Counted from the first letter of the stretch, positions 41,970 through 55,800 are shown. The stretch: DNA of 64,000 bases from Anas platyrhynchos (GCF_047663525.1 NC_092592.1:20782001-20846000); one strand, 5' to 3'. The notes: generated from the sequence alone by a model not told the origin. Program-made: numbers and translations.

Positions 41970-44900
41970 GGCAAAAGGACATTTCGCAGTGAAAACAATA
42001 CATTTTTGAGGTGAAATAAGATACTTTGACGTGAACACAATATACTTTTAAGTGAAAGCAAGACAATCTGAGGCGAAGGCAAGATATTTTGTGGAGAACA
42101 CAAGACATTTTCAGGTGAAAATGATATTTTGCAGTGAAAGCTAAGAGTTCTGAGGTGAAAAAAATACATTTTGGGGTAAAAAAAGACATTTTGTGTTTAA
42201 AACGACATTTTGTGGTGAAAACAAAGCATTTTGAGGTGAAAATGTGGAATTTAGGGTGAAAATGAGACGTTTTGGGGTAAAAACTAGAGGTTTTGAGGTA
42301 AAAAGAAGACATTCTGGGAGGAAAACAAGGCATTTTGTGATGAAAAGATATTTTGGGGTGAAAACGAGACTTTTGGGATGAAAAAAAGACATTTTTGGGC
42401 GAAAACGAGACATTTAAGGGTGAAAAAGAGATTTTTTGGGTTCTAGACAAGGCATTTTGAGATGAAAAAACTCGTTTTTTGCTGAAAATGACACATTTTG
42501 GGGTGAAAACAAGACATTTTTGACCTAAAATAAGATAGTTTGAGGTGAAAACAAAATATTTTAAATGAAAGCAAGACAATCTGAGGTGAAAACAAGATAT
42601 TCTGTGGAGAACACAAGACATTTTCAGGTGAAAATGATATTTTGCAGTGAAAGCAAGGAGTTCTGAGGTGAAAAAAATACATTTTGGGGTAAAAAAGACA
42701 TTTTGTGTTTAAAACGACATTTTGTGATGAAAACAATAAATTTTGAGGTGAAAATGTGGAATTTTAGGGTGAAAATGAGACCGTTTTGGGTAAAAACTAG
42801 AGGTTTTGAGGTAAAAAGACATTCTTGGAGGAAAACAAGGCATTTTGTGATGAAAAGATATTTTGGGGTGAAAACGAGACTTTTGGGATGAAAAAAAGAT
42901 ATTCTTGGGCAAAAACGAGACGTTTTAGGGTGAAAAGGAGATTTTTTGGGTTCAGGACGAGGCATTTTGAGATGAAAAAACTCGTTTTTTGCTGAAAATG
43001 ACACATTTTGGGGTGAAAACAAGACATTTTTGACCTAAAATAGGATAGTTTGAAGTGAAAACAAAATACTTTTAAGTGAAAGCAAGACAATCTGAGGTGA
43101 AAACAAGATATTCTGTGGAGAACACAAGATATTTTCAGGTGAAAATGATATTTTGCAGTGAAAGCAAGGAGTTCTGAGGTGAAAAAAATACATTTTGGGG
43201 TAAAAAAAGACATTTTGTGTTTAAAATGACATTTTGTGATGAAAACAAGGCATTTTGAGGTGAAAATGTGGAATTTCAGGGTGAGACATTTGGGGTAAAA
43301 TGAGACATTTTTGGGTAAAAACTAGAGTTTTTGAGGTAAAAAGAAGACATTCTGAGAGGAAAACAAGGCGTTTTGTGATGAAAACATATTTTGGGGTGAA
43401 AACGGCTTTTTGGGTGAAAATGAGGATTTTTAGGGTGAAAACGAGATTTTTTGGGTTCAAGACGAGGCATTTTAGGGTAAAAACGAGAATGTCTGGGTTC
43501 AAGACGAGGCATTTTGAGATGAAAAAACTCGTTTTGTCCTGAAAACGACACATTTTGGGGTGAAAGCAAGGCGTTTTGAGCTGAAACCTAGACATTTTGG
43601 TGTGAAAACAAGACATTTTGAAGTGAAAACAAGGTATTTTGGGGGTGAAACAGGGACATTTTGAGGGGAAAACGAATCATTTTGGGGTAAAAAGGGGGCA
43701 TTTTCTGGTGGAAATGAGAAATGTTGAGGTGAAAACAAGGTATTTTGTGGTGAAAAGATATTTTGGGGGAAAAACGAGTCATTTTGGGGTGAAAATGGGA
43801 CATTTTGTCGTGAAAACTAGACATTTTGGGGTGAAAAGCTATTTTGAAGTGTAAACAAGAAACTTTGTGGAGAAATAATGCGTTTTGGGGTGAAAACCAA
43901 GTGTTTTGGGGTGAAAACCAGGCATTTTGGGGTGAAAAGTTATTTTGAAGTGGAAATGACATCTTGTGAAGAAAGACAGTGTTTTGAGGTGAAAACAAGG
44001 CGTTTTGTGGTGAAAAGCCATTTTGAAGTGGAAACAAGGTATTTTGGGGTGAAAATGGGACATTTTGTGGTGAAAAGATATTTTTTTTAGGAAAAAAATA
44101 TAATTTTGGATGAAAACGAGGCATTTTGGTGTGAAAAGACGACATTTTGTGGTGAAACCTAGATGTTTTGAGGTGAAAAGAAGACATTTGGGGGGGGGGA
44201 AACGGGGCATTTTGGGGTAAAAATGAGACATTTTGGGATGAAAAGGAGACATGTTGGGGTGAAAAAAGGGACATTTTGAGGGGAAAACGTGGCATTTTAT
44301 GGTGAAAACTAGACATTTTTGGGTGAAAAGCTATTTTGAAGTGTAAACAAGAAATTTTGTGAAGAAGGAAGGTGTTTTGAGGTGTAAAAATGATGTCTGG
44401 GGGTAAAATAAAAAAAGACATTTTGTGGTTAAAACGAAATTTTTGGATGAAAACAAGGCATTTTGTGGTGAAAACATGGAATTTTGGGGTGAAAACGGGA
44501 CATTTTCTGGTGAAATTATATTTTTGGGGAAAAAATATATTTTTGGATGAAAACAAGGCATTTTGGGGTGAAAACAAGACATTTTGAGGTGAAAACAAGG
44601 GAATTCAGTGGTTAAAAGGGGACATTTAATGGTGAAAAGATAGTTTAAGGTAAAAAAAAAAAAAGATAATTTGTGGAGAAAACAAGGCGTTTTGAGGTGA
44701 AAACCATGCGTTTTGAGGTGGAAACAACATTTGGGGTGAAAACAAAGCTTTTTGAGGTGAAAGGAAGATGTTTTGGGCTGAGAGCAAGGCATTTTGGGTT
44801 GAAAACTAGACCTTTTGTTGTGAAAATGACACTTTGGGGTGAAAGCAAGGCATTTTGAGGCCAAAAAAATGGGCGTTTTGGGGTAAAAAGACATGTTGTG

Positions 44901-45026
44901 GTGATAACTATATTTTGTGTTAAAAAGAAGGTGTTTTGGGGTTTAAATGAGGTGTTTTGTGGTGAAAACGAGGTGTTTTGGGTGTTAGAATTACATTTTG
45001 TGGTGAGAAGAATGCGTTTGGAGGTG
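41970..45026. repeat. 3-kb minisatellite, core TTTTGGGGTGAAAA, with higher-order copies
   Basis: Tandem units of mostly 18 and 21 bases share the plus-strand form ACATTTTGGGGTGAAAAC with much variation, and C is scarce on that strand. Between about 42.0 and 43.5 kb the variants recur in the same order three times, with a period of about 510 bases. For example, the block CAGGTGAAAATGATATTTTG recurs near 42112, 42625 and 43137. From 43.6 to 45.0 kb the units no longer follow that order. It lies directly upstream of the CUEDC2 CpG island. Long minus-strand open frames (up to 336 codons) run through it because units are multiples of three and rarely contain stops. I read these as repeat, not genes. 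Confidence 0.95.
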
Positions 45027-46902
45027 CTAGAGCCCTCCTGGCTCCAGAGGCGCTTCTTAACTGTGGTTCCTGCAGTGTGGCAGCACCACTGGGGGAATAT
45101 TTCCCAAGCTCCTGACCCTGCAGGAGGTGGTAGCCATGTCCAGTGCCCCTCGCCTCTGTTGGCTTCCAGAGAATCCCCTGCTCTGTCCCACAGCTGCCAG
45201 CCTGCCTCTCAGCCTCGTGTTTTGAGGGCTTAGAAGCCCTGTGTATGTTCAGGAGGCCTCATACTGCTCCTGAGAAGAGCGGGGCAGTGCGGCTGGGCAG
45301 GAGCTCTGCTGCCTTTACCCTGCTCCTGCAGTCCTTCCCTGCTCCCAGCGAGGTGAGCCATGCTTCCATGTGCTTGTGGTGCCCGCTGGTGCCCGAGTCT
45401 CAGAGGAGTAATTCCCTGATCCCAGGTGCTGCTCTGTCATAAAAATCCCGGAGCAGCGAGGCATGGTTGTTCTCTGACTCACGCTTCTCAGTATTACGTT
45501 GTTAAATACCAAACACATGAGCCTGGTTCTGCCTTTGGCTGTACCAGGAAAAATCCAAAGTAATGCCACTTGGGCGAGGGACATTATTCCACACCCACTC
45601 CAGCGTCATTAAGAGTAGATCTGTTCCCTTTATTTATTTCTCTTTAAATACATACGCAGGTCTCCTTTGATGTTGTACCAGTATGAATTTTCGCTGTCTT
45701 TGAATTCTGCTTTTGGCTGCGCTTATCACACTTCAACTGAAGCTCATCGACTACACTGCACTGCCTTTCCCATGTTCCGTGATTTTTATCTCATTTTGGG
45801 AATTGATGTGAAAATCACCCAAGCCTCAGATTTGTAGGATTAGTTTTAACTTGTGTGACCTGATTGTGTAAAGGACATGCTGAAAACGTAGCTGCCTCTG
45901 GGGCAGGTACGGGGTGGAAACTGCATTACAGCACACTGAAGTGGAAGGGGGATTTCTGAAGACAATGAAGTAGCGCAGGTAAAGCCCCTACAGATTAACA
46001 GCCTTTAAAGCTAAGATAAACAGTTGCAGTTATCTTGTCTGACCTAACTTCCTGGAGTTAATTCTTGACTGAATTAGAACAGGACTTCCTGAACTAATTT
46101 ATGGTTAAGGAGGCATAGGAGGTTCTACCAGCTTTTTCACAGGTGATCTGTGGCACCCTATTCATCAGCGGAATTTAAGGATTCATTTGCTTTGGGTCAC
46201 TCTGCTTTGTGGTTTTCTTGTCTTGTTTGGAATTGTAGTAGTGGTACTGTGGACACTGGAACAAATTTAGCTTCTAATAGCTCCCTAATTTAAAGCTAAA
46301 TTCAGAGGGTTTTTTTTTGACCTAGAACTCGATAAAGGCTCCACAGGGATTCCCTATACAAACATACAAAACACAGCCTTTGTAGAGGGTCCAGGCAGAA
46401 GGGAGCAGCAGTGCAGGATATTGTTCTCGGAGAGCCCTTCTGCTCGTCAGTCACAGGCTACTGCAAACCAGGCAGGTTAACATACCACCTAATTATTTGA
46501 TGGGATTCATATTCTTTCACAAATGCGATGAATAATGCACGTGCGTTGAATCAGGCCAGAGGAAAACTATTCCTTCTCCAGCTTATTATTAACTCCTTGT
46601 TGTATAACGTACTTGAAATCGGTTGGTTCTGTGGTATTTTAATGTGTGGGTGGGTGGTATATATATATGTGAATAATTTAAACTGTAACACATGTCTCTC
46701 TTTGATATTTGACTTGAAACTAGAAAACAAAAATGAATTCTATCCACCTGGTTTTGCCCTTCCTTAATACTGGCATCTCCCCTGCAGTGGGTATTCTGCA
46801 TTTTTTGTCTCCTGTAGGTTTGAAATGCTCCACTGTTGGGGCTTAATCTGAAGAAAGGAGCTCATTTTTTGGGGGGATGTGTTTTTTGATATTGTGGCTT
46901 TA

Positions 46903-46960
46903 TCTCTCTCTCTCTCTCTTTTTTTTTCATTTTTTTTTTTTTTTTTTTGTTTTTTTTGTT
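46903..46960. repeat. CT and poly-T simple repeat
   Basis: A (TC)n run passes into several T-runs broken by CA and G. No element body is recognised beside it. Confidence 0.8.
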
Positions 46961-47341
46961 AATCCCATCACATGTTCATATGTGTCCTTGAGACTGCTGA
47001 AAATATTTTCTCTTCCCCTTGGTAGGCCTACAATATCAGCGCATAGCTTTATGTTTTGTCCACTGCTTTTATTCTTACTAAAACAAAATACATTTTAATT
47101 GTGATCTATCTTCAGTCTTCTACAGGGGCCCCTCTATGTAGAATGAGTGTATTTTGAGAACAAAAAGTCTTTTTTTTTTTTTTTTAATGTATTCAGCAAA
47201 CTGTTCATTCTTACAGTGTTACAGAAATTTAAACAGTCTTAAGTATGGAAAACTTATGAACACCCCTTTGAAAGCATACACCTTGCCCCAGTTTCTGCTG
47301 CAACCAAAGGAGACTCCAACTCTCCAATTCCAATTTTGCAG

Positions 47342-47437
47342 GCACTTCGCAGAATTGCTTTTTTCCACGATAATGAGCAAGAACGGGGTCCTGGAGCCCT
47401 CTGGTGGATGTCTTGCAGAAGACAGGCAGCTGAAAGC
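47342..47437 (+). CDS. Candidate coding exon of an unidentified gene
   Basis: A pyrimidine-rich tract and TTTTGCAG acceptor precede a 96-base segment ending at a perfect donor (AAAGC|GTAAGTA). It is open in two frames. One contains an ATG at 47373 and would start a protein MSKNGVLEPSGGCLAEDRQL; the other is open throughout. Local GC content is higher than the surroundings. I recognise neither reading and see no partner exon, so this could be a first coding exon with a large intron to the right, an internal exon, or chance. Confidence 0.35.
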
Positions 47438-49478
47438 GTAAGTAAACGAACTTTAAAAATGCTGTTGCTATTTTCTCATCCTTGTTTCTCAGCTGATTAT
47501 AAATGTGCTTAATTTGAAATCCAAAAGGTGATTATTTCTGTCACTCCTGAGAGAACTCATGTCACAATTTCAGAGTCTCACGGGTGAATTGACCTGCATC
47601 TCAAGGCTACAATCAGATTTAATCAAGACTTTTTGTCTTTACTTTCTTGGTAATAGGAAGTTCTATGCGAAAATTTCCTTCATTTATCACAATTACAGTG
47701 GTCTTGTAGTCAAATAACAGACGATTCTGAGTTTGTGACAAAGTAATCTATTTCATTCACAGGTACAAAAACTTTTATGATAGAGAATTGGGTGATTTAT
47801 CTAAAAATAAATAGAAAAGTAAGTGAATAATAAGTAAATGAATAATTTGTCTGTCATCTTTCTGTCAGGGACCTCATTGTGCTTTACATTTGTGTCTTAT
47901 TTTATATACAGTAGGCTGGAACACAGAAAGATGACATGTATTTCCAAAAATTTCAGTGTGTGTCTGTGACAGATCTGGGAAGAAGAATTAGGAATTTAGG
48001 TTCCCTGACTCATCCTGTGTTAACAAGTTTGTTCCTTAGGAGCATTTCTGAGGATGTGAAAAAACAAAGCAAATGGGGGACAAAGTCTTTTTTCAGTCTC
48101 TGGTTGTAACACATTCAGCAAAGCTGGTCTATAAAGGGACTGGGGTGTGTGCCTTTTGCTGCTCCATTGATTTGGTCAGCTTTAAAGGAGCAGTAAGAAG
48201 ATGATACTGAAAAGCCCTGAAGAGATGGAGGCTTTTGTTCTGCAGAAGGCCCTTGGTGCTGTTATATTGGATACTGATGTACTTAAACCAGTGAAAAAAG
48301 TAGTTCTAAAGTTGGTGGTGGTTAAATCAAAAGTCAAACAAGAAATGCCCAGGTAAAAGTGTCAGATGATCCCACAGTTTGGAGGAGCTTTTAGACTGCT
48401 AAATATTTGGAAGTGGTGACCTGTGTGCCGATGCTGTAAGTGGTATGTACTCTACGTCAGGCAGCTTTTTTGAGTTTCTCGTAGGTGTAGCTAGTCAGAG
48501 TTCAGTAATGGGCTGATTCTTAGTCATTGCATATGACTCTCACTGTGCAGGTTTTCTTTTTAGCAAGTGTAATACAGGGCTTTCTTGGTAGTATTGCTGT
48601 CTGGGACAACACTGTTACTGTTATGTTGTTCATAAGCAAATGACTTTGCAGCATCAAGACTGCTGTGACTCCTTGCATTTTATCTGTGAATGCAGGCCCT
48701 ACTGCCACGAAGGACTTTCTGTCTCTAGGATGTTGCTTCTCAGCCACGTGCCAAGGTAGTGGACACTTTGCCGGGCCAGGGACAAACTGGTTTAAATATC
48801 ATTTATTGAAAGCTCATTGGTTTGCCATGTGTATTTTATATAAAATATTGACAGGACCTGTTCTGCTGCTGCTTTTATATGTGAAAGTAATTTTTGTGTT
48901 TTTTTTTTTTTGTTTTTTTTTTTTTAGCAGCTAACTCAGCCAGAACCCAAATATGAAAGCTTTCCCTAATTTAAAGGAATTTTAAGAACTGGAAAATTTT
49001 AATACTTATCTAGCTGCATTTGAATGTGTCTCTGAATTTGCATAATAAATGCCTGATCTTTGCTGTTGGCAGAACTAAAATATGGAGAGGATCAGAATAT
49101 GATTTAAGCACTCCATCTTTCTCTAACTTCTTTTGTTCAGCTGTCATGGGAAAAAAAATCTATTTATGTACTGGAAAGAGGTTAGGACTCTTAGGTTCTG
49201 ATTCTCACCTCTCTCTGTCCTCAAGCATTATCTTCATTTTATAGATGGACAAGGTGAGGCTAGCAACACTTTACATTTTGTTAAAACGTTTTGAGGTCTG
49301 CTACTGAAAAGTGAATTCAAAAGCTTCAGACTTCCTGTATAATTATGTAGCTTTTCTTTTACTCATCCAACTGCTTCATCTCAGGCAGGATGAAAAGAAA
49401 AAACATGCTCAGCTGGGATAATGTACCTGCCTTCAGAGCATTCTGATTAAATTATACACTATAAAATTATCTTTGAGT

Positions 49479-49523
49479 AAAAAAAAAAAAAAAAGGGGGG
49501 GGGGAGGGAGAAAAAAAAAAAAA
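49479..49523. repeat. Poly-A / poly-G / poly-A tract
   Basis: About 16 A, then a G-rich stretch of about 16 bases, then about 13 A. A pure purine run of this type can form unusual DNA structures. Confidence 0.8.
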
Positions 49524-49830
49524 GGATGCTGCCTTCAGGAGTTCCCTCAAGAGTTCTAGGCAATTTGTGTCTTTTGGTTTTGATGGCTGGTATTTTTGGC
49601 CAGAATATTCCCAGCATGTAGGGAAAGAGCACAAGGTGCACCTGGTTCCTTGTCGTCTTTCGATGCCCTGCTCTTGGAGGGTTCTGCTTTTTAGATTTGA
49701 TTTGCACTTAGATTTGATTTGCACTTGAAAAACAAGTTTGCAAAAACGGTTTTAGGAGACAAAGTCATTCTAAGCAGCAGTGAGAAAAGCTGCAGTGTCT
49801 GAGAACAGATATAACCATTGAAGAAATACT

Positions 49831-49834
<4 letters not shown>

Positions 49835-49862
<28 letters not shown>

Positions 49863-49863
49863 T
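49835..49863. repeat. Poly-T tract
   Basis: Twenty-nine uninterrupted T on the plus strand. It may be the tail of a minus-strand retroposed sequence, but no source gene is visible next to it. Confidence 0.85.
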
Positions 49864-52659
49864 CTGGTTCCCATAGGTATGTATTTGTAAAAACACTACA
49901 ACAGGTGTACGGTGGAGGATGAATGTTGTTACACAGAAGTTGCCATCTTCTAATGTGGACTGTGTAGGAAATACCCTCTTCATAGAGCACACCCTGGTGA
50001 ACCAGAAGGATTAATTTACTCCCTTAAAAATTTTACTGTACTCCTAACTACTCCCCATGGAATCAGTTAATCCTGCAGTTGCTGATAAAAGCACACTCAC
50101 TTCCTTTGCATAGCCCAGTTACTTTGCTTGTTGTCTGAAGCAGTCCTCGACCCTGGTTATTGGGCAGCAGGTGGGCAATTTGTATGAGAACTGCTAGAGC
50201 TGACAGCTGAGGGCTGTTGAAGATCAGTGCAGCAGCTGAGCACTAGATGCCACTCTAAGGCCACAGTAGGAGCTTTGCAAGCCTGCTGCAAGAACCGTAC
50301 TGGTGGAGAAGGCCAGGACACTAGGTCTCAGAAAGCCCTGTGCGGGAGGGAGACAGGCCGTGCTCCTTGCATACCCCCCCCCAGTGAGGCTGACAAACCA
50401 AATGGAGAAGGTGAATTAGGAGCCACCAGCTGGGGATTCAGCCCCCATGGGAGTCAGGGCCTGCAGCAGGTGCTTCAGATGGGAATTAAACTTCCAGAGT
50501 TAACTAATAATCTCCCAGCTTTTATGGCTTTGTGCACAGGTGTCCTTACTTTTACCTGTTAGCCAGATGGGCTCAAAAGGAAGGGGGAAGATCAAGGTGA
50601 AAGGGCATTTATAGCTCCCTGGGTGGAATTTTGTGAGAGCTTAAGGATGGTCTGAAGAGCTATGGCTCTTACACTGTTTCTGCTGGTACGGTCCTTCTGC
50701 AGGCAGGTCTGTAAAAGTATGTGATCAGTAGAAATGTGGCTAACCTCCTCCTACACCAATCCCCTATGTGTCCTAAACATTGCAGCATTGTGCTGGGAAC
50801 CAGACATCAAAACTGTCTATAATCTGACTTAGCTAATGGGCATGAGTCACAAACCTCAGCGTGAGACTTGTGTGGCTCACAAAATGCAGGAGTATCTGAA
50901 TAAAGGTTTGGCTTGCTGTCAAGATAACAGCTCGTTGTGGAGTTTGGATTCAGATCAAGGCTGAAATGTGAATTGAAGTTTTGATGGGACAGCATTTTTT
51001 CTGGGAATTGAGTTTGTTTTACTGAACAGTTTGAAAGTGAATACTTTCTGTGAATGCCCTATACTATACATCTTTTAAAACAATATTCTCTGTTCATGCA
51101 ACATAAGGTTAGTAGCATGAATGTGTGCTTACAAGTACTGAAGAAGCTTCTCGAATTAGGGGTAGTGACAGCAGGCAAAGACTTTCTTGTCATTAACTGG
51201 GAGATAAGTCTGAGTAGGCCCTTCACCTTCTGAACTGCTGAGCTCTTGATGTTTCCACCTAGACACCCAGTGCTTTGTATGCGTGTGTGCATATATGTAT
51301 ATATATCCTCTTATATAGAAGGATTTATCAATGCAACGTCAGAGTTTTGAGTTAACTGTGTAGCTTGTAGTCCTCAGCCTTGACGAGGAGTACATGCTGA
51401 TCAGGAGGAAGCAGGAAGGGATAAATCTCAGTAAAAATCCTACTCATTGATGCGTATTATTTCTCTTTCAATTACTTGGTATTCCTACATCAGGAAAAGT
51501 GTGCAATGCATTGCTGAGTGAGTTATGCTGGTTTCAAATAGCACGCTTACAGAGAAAATAAGATCTTCGCTGCTACTAGCTAGAGGAATATTTTAAGGAA
51601 GGGTAGAGGCATGTATCTCAGAGCTGAGTGTTCTGGGGTGCTGACTTCTAGGGACACTAGCACTGCATTGCTGGTCGGTGGTCCTGCTCAGCCCTCCCAT
51701 CTGTGCTGTGACTGGATCCAGCCTTGTTAGAGGAGACGTCTGTGGGGGGAATTTCACTTTAACAGAATTAAGTACTCAAAAAGAAATGCTCTTGAAATGG
51801 TAGAGGATTGTCTTTTTGGTGCTGAAGTTTTTGTATTTGCTCCCTGCCGACCAGTTTAAACGTTTGTTATGTGGAGGCCGTAAACCTTACTAGTGAAACA
51901 GGTAGCAAGGGCTAGAAACTCTGCAGCACTTCAGTAGCCTGGCAATATGATTCTAGTAAAAAGCACCAGAAAGAAATATTCTGTCTCTCCTGCCAGCACC
52001 TACCTTCTGGAAAAGCTACATACCAGCAGAGTGATTGTTTAGTGATGTATGGAGGGCTTGTATGTGTTTTTTCATGTATCCATATGTGAATGTATATTGT
52101 CCTACGGTTGTCTAACCCACCTGGGGTCCCCTAGGTCTGTGAACTAAAGCCTGTGTAGTTATCTAACACAGGATGTTGGGTCAGTTTCTGTTTTCCCTAA
52201 CCTGAATTTAAATGCAGAAGCGAGTACTTTGAAGTAGAGCATTCTTGGGTATTAAGGAAGGAGCTTGGTCTTTCGTATGTAAATTACCCTGCCATTGCAC
52301 ACACAATCTTTTATCCATGAAGCCACCCAAGTCCTAACCTGGAATTTCAAGGTTTTCTGTCGGCAACATCCATCTTCTCTGGCCCTCCTCATATTAGCAT
52401 TGATCTACAGTGGAAATAGAGAACACGGCTGTGTTATTATATACCCAGCTGCAATTTCTGTTCCAGTGATTGAGTGTACATACAGAATTTTTGAAACATG
52501 GCCATTCTAACTTATTTTGTCTTCCTGTCAATAACATGGCACTTGTCCAAATTATGGATCAATATCAGCTGATCTTTTTATGTTAAACTGTAATGAAGTT
52601 GCCTCTCTTATTGGAGATGTGATCTTGCTTCAGGCAATGCTTTTAACTGAGAACTTTGG

Positions 52660-52810
52660 AATGGAAATGGGGGAGAGGGGAAACAGAAGTAGGGGAAGGA
52701 CATGGGGAGGAATGAGCAAAAGCTAGGAGGGGAATAGCAGCAGTGAAAGAGCTAGGAATGGAGGAAGAAGAAAAGAGTAGGGACAGGGTTATGGAGAGAA
52801 ATGGCTTGTT
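52660..52810 (+). repeat. Purine-rich tract
   Basis: About 150 bases are composed nearly all of A and G (GGGGGAGAGGGG, GGAGGAAGAAGAAAAG and similar). No regular unit is seen. Confidence 0.6.
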
Positions 52811-55800
52811 AGGAGCTGTGGTACTGTGGGTAAGAGCTCTGCTCTTCTGTATTGTCAAAAGCCAGTGGTAGATGCTGGGAGCGAAAACCTCTCTTGAAAT
52901 CCTGAGCAACACTTACTTTAACTTTGTGGGTGCCTCACTTTGTTTCAAACAGTTGGTGAAATCAATTTAAAAAAACAGAGGAAAAAGGGATGAGGCAAGG
53001 AGTGGAGAACGAGAGAGATAAAAAGATCAGCCTGCCTTTTCCTTGCAAGGAAGCAGTACAGGGTCAGCTCTGCAGTGGCTTTTCCAGGCTGGTATCTAGC
53101 TCTGAAGAGTTTTGGGGTATCTGTGCTGTGCACTAGCTGTAGCACAGAGCAGGTAGATGCCTCTCATTTCCTACTGCTGCACCTGCTTTTACTTCAACTC
53201 TGTTTTACTTTGTTAGAAAAAGTGTTGAGGGGAACTTCTGTAATCCTGTTTCTAGGGTAAAGGGTTTTATGGAAGAAAGATGGTGTGTCAGGCTTTCAGA
53301 AGAAGAGTCTGAGAGGGACTGTTACATTGCTTTGTAGGGAAAAACAGTAAAAAAGGGAACTTTTTAGGAAAAAATAGAATCAAAACAAATCCATAGAGGG
53401 ATATCGCCTTTTATCTGCAAGGGCCTTCTCTAATACTTTTTCATTATCTCACCCTCTTTCCTTAGAAGGTTATTTCACTGCTTCTTTGTCCTGGCATTTT
53501 CACAAATTGTTTAGTGAACTCTATGAAAGTACTACTAGGAAAAAAAAAATCTGAATCATCTTAACCCCACAGTGCATAGGCACAAACGAAGTTTGTGGTA
53601 GAGAGAGGGGGAATCAGTGTAAGTAATTCTCAAACTAGAGTTATCTGAGAGCTCTGTTAGTGAGGGGTATTTTTTATGATGCCTAAGCTTTTTTGCTCAT
53701 ATGAGGCTCGTGTTCAGCCTGCCCTTTATTCTCTTCCTCATTTTTCATCTTATGCTTTACCATAGTTTCTGCTTCTTTTGCTGTATTTTTTCCTCCACTG
53801 GACTACACCACTTCTATAGCTCTTTCTGGATAAGGAATTTGTGTGTGTGTATGTCTTTAAAATTGTTTTTGTTACTCCATGGAAGCATCTAGACCAAAAT
53901 AATCACAGTGCTGGATTTGAGAAGCACATAAGACCTTCGTAAGACTTGACAATGGGGCAGATAGAAAACCTGAGATAAGTAAGGGGAATGGAGGAACAAA
54001 GCGTCTGGGTTGTTTACTGTCAGAGAACTGTAGCTGAGTTTGGAATTGAATTTGGATTGTACAGTCTTGTATGGACATCTCTAATCCCCAAAATATTCCC
54101 TTTTTGGAGTCTTAAGTAAAGAATACCTAAGTAAGACCTCTCCATTTCAAGCCAATGCTAGAGGGAACAAAAAACGTTTAGGCTGTGTGGCTATGTTAGT
54201 CAAGATGCTTTCAAATTTTTAGTCTCTGGGATCCAGTTTATTTTTAGTTTGTTACAGTATCAGGTTTAAGGAATGAATTTGTACATTGTTTTAAAAATCC
54301 TTAAATTGTAAAGATTGGGTGAGCTGTAACTTTGAGGGCAACTTTGTAGCGGTTAGGTGCCTCCAAGCTTATAATATCTAAATATGTCAAGAGATTTTCC
54401 CTGTTTTTAGGGCTTTGGTAGGTTAGGGCAGTGTTATTATTTCACTTCTGCAGGTGAAGAACTGAGGCACAAAGACACAGTAATGATATTGGGGTTCTTA
54501 AACTGTCAAATGAAAATGAAGCCTTTTTTTAAGTTTGGGAATAATTTTGAATGTGAAAGCTGGAATATTTCATATAAATTTAAAATTTTTTTTTCTTTTT
54601 TTTAATTAGTTTGTAAAAAATAATTGCTCTCGGTGGTGGGGGGTGGGGGGGAGGGAGTTATACTGAATCTACATTTTCAGCTTAAAAAACATACCAAAAA
54701 AAATCTAAGTAGCTATAGTTACCGTGGCAGAGCAGGAATGGTTAAGCCGCATCTTTTGCTGCTAGGCCTTTTGCAGTCCAAAGTACTACTTTAATCACTT
54801 TATTAAGGTAGAAGAAAAAACTTTAAGACCAGTACCTAGCTTTTCAAGCAGTTTGATAATCTGTTGGTGTGAATTGGCACAGCTGTGCTGGGGTCAGCAG
54901 GGTCCAGCTGACAGCCTGCTCGTAACTGTGCCACCAAGGTTCACTTTCTTTTTCTAAACCAAGCAAAGCACAGAGAATTGTGTAAGTCGGAAAACTGTGC
55001 TGACAGTACTTTCTTCAGACATGGGAGGGAATGTAGAAGGGGCAAGAAGCAAACCTGGGAGATGTGCAAAACAATAAGAACAAACCCAAACAAGAAATAA
55101 CACACCCTCACCACAAAAGCCTTGTAGGAGACCCAGCATTAGTTACAAAGCAGATGCTGGTAATGCTTCTGCTCGGCAGGGGACTACAAACATATGTCCC
55201 AAGTCCCACACTTCATGCGACTATTTACACAAGTGTAAAGTAAAGGGAAGGGACTATCCCTGTTAACTGGTGCTCAGCAGTACACGGGTTCCACTTGTGC
55301 ATCGGTGTCAGGGGAAGCGGGGTAGCAGGGAGTGAAGCTTAGAGAATTCAGCCTGAGCAAAGCCAAATGGGTTATTGAAGGTTATAGAAGGATATTTCCA
55401 TCAACTGATTTGTTTGTTTGCAGCACCAAAGAAGTGAGGATATGGAACAAAATGAGGGGAAATGCTTTTAGTTTTGAATGAACATTTTTTTCTTTGTATT
55501 GAAATGCTTGATTTTAGTATAATAATAATAAAAACTAAATTTCAAGAAAGCAATGCAGAACAGCTTAAAGATCTGAATATTTTGTATTCAGAATATCAGG
55601 TTGAATTATTTGGACTTTCAAAAAATTAATTATTTTAGACTGAACATAAATAATTTTAAAAGATGTGCAGTCAACAGAGATCTGTATTTTAAGTTCTTAA
55701 TCAGCTTTACCTTTACATATGAACTATCCAATAAGGGCAGTAAATTGTCAAAGGGAAGGGGTTAAATTAGTCATAGTCTAACTTTACTGAAGGTGAGAAA

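Noticed and set aside
43588..44598. 336-codon minus-strand frame in the minisatellite
   Set aside because: Its translation is only the repeat unit read in frame; neighbouring frames are open too, so openness carries little information.
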